Virus record (IMG/VR): IMGVR_UViG_3300042520_000942
Location: 1-22,132 of that record
Reading direction: 5' to 3' (one strand)
From: a virus
DNA length: 22,132 nt
In this document: in pieces, positions 15,001 through 22,132 of the stretch
Layout: each line of letters begins with the position of its first letter
How positions within the stretch are numbered: position 1 is the stretch's first letter
Notes under the pieces: model-generated
Database searches by the model: none
Told to the model about the DNA's origin: nothing
The model's input: only the letters and a program-made list of their open reading frames with translations
Position numbers and translations under genes: made by a program

Positions 15001-18000
15001 TGGATGGATTACCCAGTTGATGCCTATTGCCAACCGCCATTTGAAACCTACAATGTGCTGGTAACCATTGAATACAAGGGAAAGACAAAAATAAAATCAT
15101 ACGAAACCTTTGCAATGCTGACTGAATCAAATTATACCGGACACCAAATTGGTTCTTTCACTATTTATGAAACCCAGCAATCAGACGGAAGCTACTTTGA
15201 AATCGTGTGAGTTTTTCCAAGACGGCAAATGCGCTCTTGGCTACCACAACGGCAAGCCTCACGCTGGCAACTGCCGCGCCTGTATCGCAGCAGGTGAAAA
15301 CAACCGCGAGCACGCCAATCGTCTGCCAACCTTTGCCGCGCAGATAAGATCAGCAACATCTGCTGCTGCAAGATTTGCCAAGTCTAGGTTCGCTCAAACC
15401 GAACCTGATACCCTCGCTGTCCGTATCGAAACCTGCCGATCCTGCGACCTATGGGACGCAGCAGGAATGCGCGGCACCGGCCGCTGCAGCAAGTGCGGCT
15501 GCTCGACATGGGCCAAGCTCCGCATGGCCTCGGAAAAATGCCCGATTGGTAAATGGTGAAGTTTTGACAATTTGCATTTTTACATGGCGATGACGCTTAC
15601 AAGTAGCAGCGCAACAATCGGGTTGCAGTCGCGATTATTGCAGACCAACACCAATGTATTTGGCCAGATTCAAATCGGTGTCAGCAACCAGTCGATCACC
15701 TTTGATGACTCCAATGTCATTTACTCGCTGCAAGCATTTATGCCAATGGGGGGTGGTGCGGAGTTTTCTGTCAACCCTTTAACAGGTGTTGCTACTAGTG
15801 CAGCCGCATTCATTGCGGGACAAGCACAGGTTGAAACTGCAACCGCAGTTGGAACATGCACGACAGCAGGAAATGTCAGCGTGACAATCAACAGAGGTGG
15901 TCAATCTAGTCAAACCCTCATCAGCATAACTGGCGCGCTGACTGCCCCCAATGGAGATCCAATTACATTTCCTGATTTAGCATACGATGGAGAGTTAAAT
16001 GGGAATCCGAGTTACAGATCAGGCAACGCAGTTTGTTATCGGCCATCAGCATCAGATGCATGGGTTATATATTACGACGATACCAACCCAACTTACGCTG
16101 CTTGGTATTCTTTTGAAAATGTTGCTTCTCCCGAACTGGTAGAATATTGGAATCCAGGAACTACAGAAGGCGGCACTCCAGTCGTCACACTATTTGATGG
16201 TGAAAATATCGTAGTCAGCGTCCCAATTGCCCTAAACGACACCGCAGCGATATGGGCGGGAAAAGTCAGGACCGCTCTGGCAGGAACCCCTGCCGTTTCC
16301 GCACTTTTTTCTGTTTCTGGGTCATCAACAGCGATTGTTTTGACCCGCAAACCTTTGCAGATACTGCAAGGGGCTAACATGAGCGTGGCATGTTTCGCCA
16401 TGAATGATTCTGGTTTAAACATCGGAATCGCTGCTGGTTCAACTGGCGTGACATCTGCCGCGACTTCAAGTAATACAACCGCAGGTGTGGAAACATCAGG
16501 ATGCCTCGTTCTCGATGGCGATGGCAAAGACATCGAAGGAAACACGATTGGAACTCTAACCAGAATCGATGCCGCTTTGTTCAAGGTGGTCGGTGGGGGT
16601 GTCCTATTTAGAGACAACGAATTAGGCTTTTTGATGGGCAGACTAGAAGATGATGGGCAATGCCTATTGATCACCCCAAACATAAATTCCCCCATAGAAT
16701 TTTACAATAACGCACCCACATCGGTTCAAGTCACGATCCTTGGGAAAGTTTGACACAAGCCCAGCATTGCAATGAATATCACCAACGCGCGCGCCACTGT
16801 AGGATTATCTTCCAAGGCCTCGCCAACTTCGACCGGCACGAGTGGGTCGGTTCAAATCGGTAAGAATAACGAAACCCTGTCCTTTCCCACCGCTGATGTA
16901 GCACACACGCTCCAAGCGTTTTTCGCAGGAGCAAATGGCGTGCTGGCACTGAATCCCTTCACCGGCTCGACCACCGGCTCTACGACTTGGGTCGCTGGTG
17001 CTCCGCAGGTTGAAACCGCAACAGCAGCCGGGACCGCAACCGCATCATCCAACGCTAATCTTGTTGTGACTGCGGCGGGGATGACCGGTTCACCCAAAAC
17101 AATTTCTGTTCCGCTCACTAGTGGCGACACCGCTTCTGTCTGCGCTGGAAAATTCCGCACGGCCTTGGCCGCTGATCCCGTTGTTTCCGCTTTCTTTACT
17201 GTCAGCGGCACGGGGACATCAGTAGTTCTAACCCGGAACCCAGTCAAAATGCTTCAAAGTGATGGCGTTTCGGTTCCGCTTTATACAACCTCGGATGCCA
17301 CATTGAACATCGCGATCAACGCTGGAACAACTGGCATTACTGCTGCTGCCTCTTCCGCTAACACGATTGCAGGCACTGTGTCGAGTGGCGTGCTTATCTA
17401 TGATGGCGATGGCCGCGACTTTGAAGGCGTGATCCTCCCAACACTCACGACGATCAACGCCCAGTTGTTCAAAACAATCGAATCCAACTTCGTTGTTGAT
17501 GGTAGCGGCGATGATTTGTTCAGCATCTTTGCAAATGGTTTTTATCTCTTTTCACCAGGGCTTAACGAGGCGAGCTACACATTCACATCAAGCGCTGCTG
17601 GGGCTTTGCAAATTACAATCGTCGGCGTCGACTAAGTGCCGATTGACATCTAGTCGCTAGTTCATCTGGCTAATTTGACAAACCGCTCCGATTGATGCCC
17701 GGCACCATCACACTCTCGAAAGGCGAGCGGCTCGCATTGCTCGCAACGGCCAAGACGGACGGCGTGGCGATCACGCTCAATTCGGCCTGGTCAATCGCGG
17801 CGGCGATCATGGAAAACGGCGGATCAACCGCGATCGACCTCTCGCCGACGATCGTGGCTGGCAAGGTCAGCATCGACTTCGACACCGTGGATCTCCGCCC
17901 AGCGAACTATGTGCTGGATCTGCGCTTTACCAACGCGAGCCGCGACCAGTTCACGCAGAAAATCAAGGTCGTGATTTTGCCCACCATCACCAGCCCCAGC

Positions 18001-21000
18001 CCTCGCTGACGCCATGCCCATCAACGAAATCGATATTGAGGAACTCCCCAGCGGCCAGATCGTCACCGAGATTGAGCTTCAGCAAGGCCTGCCGGGTCCA
18101 CCGAACACGCTCGCGATCGGCAGCGTGACCAGCGGTGCTACACCATCGGCGACCATCACTGGCGCGGCACCAGCGCAGACGCTCAACCTTGTGCTCGCGA
18201 AAGGCGACACCGGTAGCCAAGGCAATCAAGGCGTAAAAGGCGACACGGGCGATGCCGGTCAAGACGCACTCTGGAACTACACCGGCACATACAGCGGCGG
18301 AACCTCCTACGCCATCGGCGACCTCGCGATCTTCAACGGTCAACTTTTCTACCGCAAAAACTCCAACGGCGGGAATGTCGGCGACACCCCATCCGAGAGC
18401 AGTCAATTCTGGGACTTGCTGGCCGCGAAAGGTGAGCAAGGCGAGACGGGATCGCAAGGCGATGAAGGCCCAGCAGGCGCCGATGCGCTGTGGAATTTTA
18501 GGGGAGAATTTAATAACTTCAGCAATTCTAATTTTAGCATCGGTGATTTAGTCTCATGTTTTGGTTCTTTATATTATGCTACGCAAAATTGGGTATACGC
18601 CGATAACAACGGCATTGTGCCATGGCCTTATGAAGGTTGGTTCTGGCAACTGATCGCCGCGAAAGGCGCCACTGGAGATACCGGTGCGACTGGCGATCAA
18701 GGGCCACAAGGCGAGATCGGTTTGACCGGTTTAACAGGCCCAACCGGCCCAGAGCCATCGCTGACGATCGCCGACAACGCGAACACCGCGATCACCCTCG
18801 CTGATACCGACAACAACAAAGTGGTGCGCTGCACCTCATCGAGCGCCGTGACGATCACCGTCCCCTCGACGCTCGCCGCTGGCTTTTCCTGCATGGTGAT
18901 TCAAGCAGGTGCCGGTCAAGTAACATTCGTCGCCGGATCGAGCGCGACACTCAACTCGTTCGGGAGCTTGCTCAAAACCGCAGGTCAGCACGCACCCGCT
19001 TCGCTCATGCGAGTTGCAAGCGGCATCTACAATTTGAGCGGCAACCTCGTATGATGATCCTCAAGACATCGCGCGGAGCGCTTTCAAGCGGTGGTTTCGA
19101 TCGCATGGCCGCGCGCTACATCAAAGCTGTGGAGACCGCAGGCGCAACCGTCACCAGCACGCAGCGAACAGCGATCGATGCCTTTTTCAAGACAGGTAAG
19201 TCACAAGGCTGGATCTCGTCACTGCGCCGCGTGTATCTGCCGATCTGGGCGGCGGCAGCGCCGAACGCGATCGACATGCTAACAGTCGCCAGCGGGACTT
19301 TTGGCGGAACCATCACGCACTCGAACGGATTCGCAACTGGCAACGGAAGCACGGGCTACTTTGAGTATGACACAACTGCCACAGCTCAAGGGCTATCTGC
19401 CTCTACTGGCCTCCTTTTCTGGCTTGGAGCGACCGGCGGTACAACAGGCATCCAACTCGGCGGCTTCAACGGCGCTGGAACCGGAACGCGAGCGGTGCTT
19501 TCTGCAAACGCCAACACGATCACATCAGAGCAGACGACTCTAGCTACCTCAGTGATCGCGTCAGGGCTTGTGGGGGCTAACCTCGGAATAGTGCTTTCTA
19601 CGAGAACCAGCACAACATCCCACAAGATTTTCCAACGCAGAACGGCATTTGCACAAAGAGGCGCGACCATCACAGCAGCAGAAACATCTGCATCAGCATC
19701 CGTCAATCAAGCTGCATGGGCGCGTGGACAATCCGGTAGCAGAACAAACTTCTCCAACGCTGGACTTGGAGTGCATGGCATCGGACGTGGGATGACTGAT
19801 TCACAAGCGGAGAACTTCACGCTCGCACTCAAAACCCTCTGGGAAACCTCTACTGGACTCACCCTGCCATGACAGCGACTGGATACATCACCAATCAAGC
19901 GACAGCCGATGCCGTATCGGCGGCGGTCGAAGCCGCGTGCGATGCGCGTGGCGTGGCGCGTTTTATCGCCGTTCAAGGCATGCCGATCTTCAGCGGCCCG
20001 CACACTGGCGCGGTCTTCATCCCGCTCGATGACATCTCACTCGATCAGCGCCTCATGCACGACAAGATGCGCGACTATCCCGAATTCCAGCAACTGGTCG
20101 CCAGTCTCGGTGGCCTCGATGCCCGCGTCGAGATCGACGCTCAAGACCTTATCGACCCCACCACTTCCGAAGCATGACCATCACCACCCACACCCTCTCC
20201 GCAGCGACCGTCATGCTCTCCGGCGTGGCGGGCGGTAAGCTGGCCTCGATCGCAACCGAGGGGTTGAAAATGCCCGAGTGGCTGCAAATCCTCACCGGCC
20301 CGCTCGGTGCGCTGGGTGCCGCGCTCTTCGCCCTGCGCTGGCTCGTCACTCGCCTCGACAAGAGCGAGAGCAAGTTTGAGGCGCGCGACATTGAGCGCGA
20401 CAAGCAGTTCGTCCAACTGGTCGAAATCACCAGCCAAAACCACCGAGTGATCGAACAAAATTCTGACATCCTTCGTGAAGTGAAGGATCGTATTTCCCGC
20501 TAACCCGAAACCCAAAAAACATGACACCCGAACAAAGCACACTCCGCCTCGTCCTCTATGTCCTCATCGCTGTCGTCTCCGCCGGAAGCGCGGGCCTCGC
20601 GACTATCGACTTTACCGACGCGAAACAAACCATCGGCTTCGCCCTCGGCCTGCTCGGCTGCGCGCTGACCACGGCCCGCTCGTACATCGACCAATCAGAA
20701 AAAACTGTCTATCGTGATGAACTCTGAAACCAAAACCGACACCATCGGCCTCATCTGGTCGCTGATCGCCGCGATGATCATCTGGGCCTGCGTGGCCGTG
20801 ATGACATCCTGCACCATCCGCATCAACGCGGATGGAAGCAAAGACGCCACGATCGACGCTCCGACCTTCCTGCGCGCGATCGAGGTCATCGCCGAAAAAT
20901 AACTGACCCATGAACAAGCCGCGAGCATCTCAGTTTGCGGTCATGGCAGCCGCCGTGAAGGTGTGGGTTCGCGCCTACCCGGACGAACTCCTGCCGCCGA

Positions 21001-22132
21001 TGTTTGTGGTCGGCATTCGTGGCTACTACCGCGACACGATGGGCGCTGCTGGAAAGAACGATCGCGGCATCTACGACGATGCGATCTTCGTCGTCGGCCC
21101 CGAAACCTTTGCCGCCTTCAATGCCAACACCGACCCGAGCCGCCATCGTTCAGGCATCGCCTCGCTCATCTCCGGTGTCCACCCGTACAAACCCGGCAAC
21201 CACGGCATCAGTCGCCCTGGCGGTGGCTATCCTGCGTTCAGACCCAACACCAAAGGCGAAGCCCTGCCGGTAATGCGCGACGGCATGGACGGCATCAAGC
21301 AGGGGATCGCAATCAACATCCATCGCGGCGGCTACACCACGACAAGCTCTCTCGGATGTCAGACGATCCCGCCGGATCAGTGGAACGCATTCTACCTGCT
21401 CACCCGCAGCGAGATGAAGAAGGCAAATCAAAAGGGCTTCGACTACATCCTCTGCGACGGCCCGATTGTTTGACTCGCTAACCTTTAGCACATGACCCTG
21501 CCTAAAAGCATCCGCATGGCGGGCCACACGATCGAGATCGTCATCGACGACTCCATCGCCGACTTCGGTAGCTACGATCCCGACGCACTCCGCATCACGA
21601 TCCGCCCAGGACCACCCGAGGTGATGCGCCTCACCCTCCGCCACGAAATGCTGCACGCCGCGCTCTCGCTCTCCGGCATCGCCTACATCGACAAGCTCCC
21701 CGAGGAGGCAATCGTGAGGGCGATGGATACCATCTTCTGGCCGAGCTACGACGCGCTGAACACAAAACGGAAACGATAACATGGCCTTAAAAAAGTTCAT
21801 TGTCTGTGGCGACAATCACGGCGACCTCGTCTCTGGCGAGGCGACGAAAAAGTTGATCAAGTTCCGCGACGAGTGGATGCCGAGGGGCGGTCATTTGCTG
21901 CACGTTGGCGACCTCTTCGACATGGCCAGTCTTCGCAAGGCAGCGGGAGACGAGGAGCGCCAGCGCGGGGTCTCGGAGGACTTCCAAGCAGGACTCAGGT
22001 TTCTCGATATTGGATTCAAGTTTCTGACACTCGGCAACCATGACGCGCGCATGTGGCAGGCGGCGGAAACATCATCGAACGGCATCCTGCGGGAGCATTG
22101 CGCCGATCTTGTGCAAGCGACCGAGCGGGAGT

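Overview
This window is a single-strand late region of a tailed, siphovirus-like phage or prophage with a lambda-style gene order. Every supported gene is on the + strand. No integrase, host gene, tRNA, CRISPR array or attachment site is visible, so free phage and prophage cannot be told apart. The DNA is mostly GC-rich. Most starts lack a clear Shine-Dalgarno sequence and several are GTG. That would suit a host from a lineage that relies little on Shine-Dalgarno initiation (Verrucomicrobiota is my tentative guess), but nothing in the window fixes the host.

Layout. 2-2104: end of an early/replication block: the tail of a protein with an SSB-like acidic tip, a probable winged-helix replication protein, a helix-turn-helix protein and an unknown protein. 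2105-4604: a gap with symmetric elements that may be the packaging start, then terS, terL and an intrinsic terminator. 4632-8479: head module: gpW-like joiner, portal, ClpP-type protease fused to a scaffold, major capsid protein, terminator. 8500-9704: head-tail joiner, probable tail terminator, probable tail tube, terminator. 9712-13735: an unknown protein, tail assembly chaperones joined by a -1 frameshift, an extra unknown gene, and the tape measure. 13739-19872: tail tip and receptor-binding block. It has four small unrecognised genes, several AT-richer, then two paralogous surface proteins, a small beta-sandwich protein, a collagen-like fibre and another fibre-type protein. 19869-21473: likely lysis cassette (two membrane proteins, a lipoprotein-like protein and a probable endolysin). 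21492-22132: an HExxH protein and the start of a metallophosphoesterase.

The most unusual signal is a short box, TTTGACA (often TTTTGACA). I found it nine times on the + strand and not at all on the - strand. Eight copies sit just before gene starts, mostly 13-16 nt upstream of the start codon, with no -10 promoter element at the expected place. The ninth lies inside the protease gene, 15 nt before an in-frame ATG that would give a separate scaffold protein, as Nu3 does within lambda C. This looks like an initiation or expression signal used by the head and tail genes.

The second clear special feature is a programmed -1 frameshift: heptamer A AAA AAC immediately before a TAG stop, followed after 7 nt by a strong predicted stem. 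It would make the gpG/gpGT-type chaperone pair.
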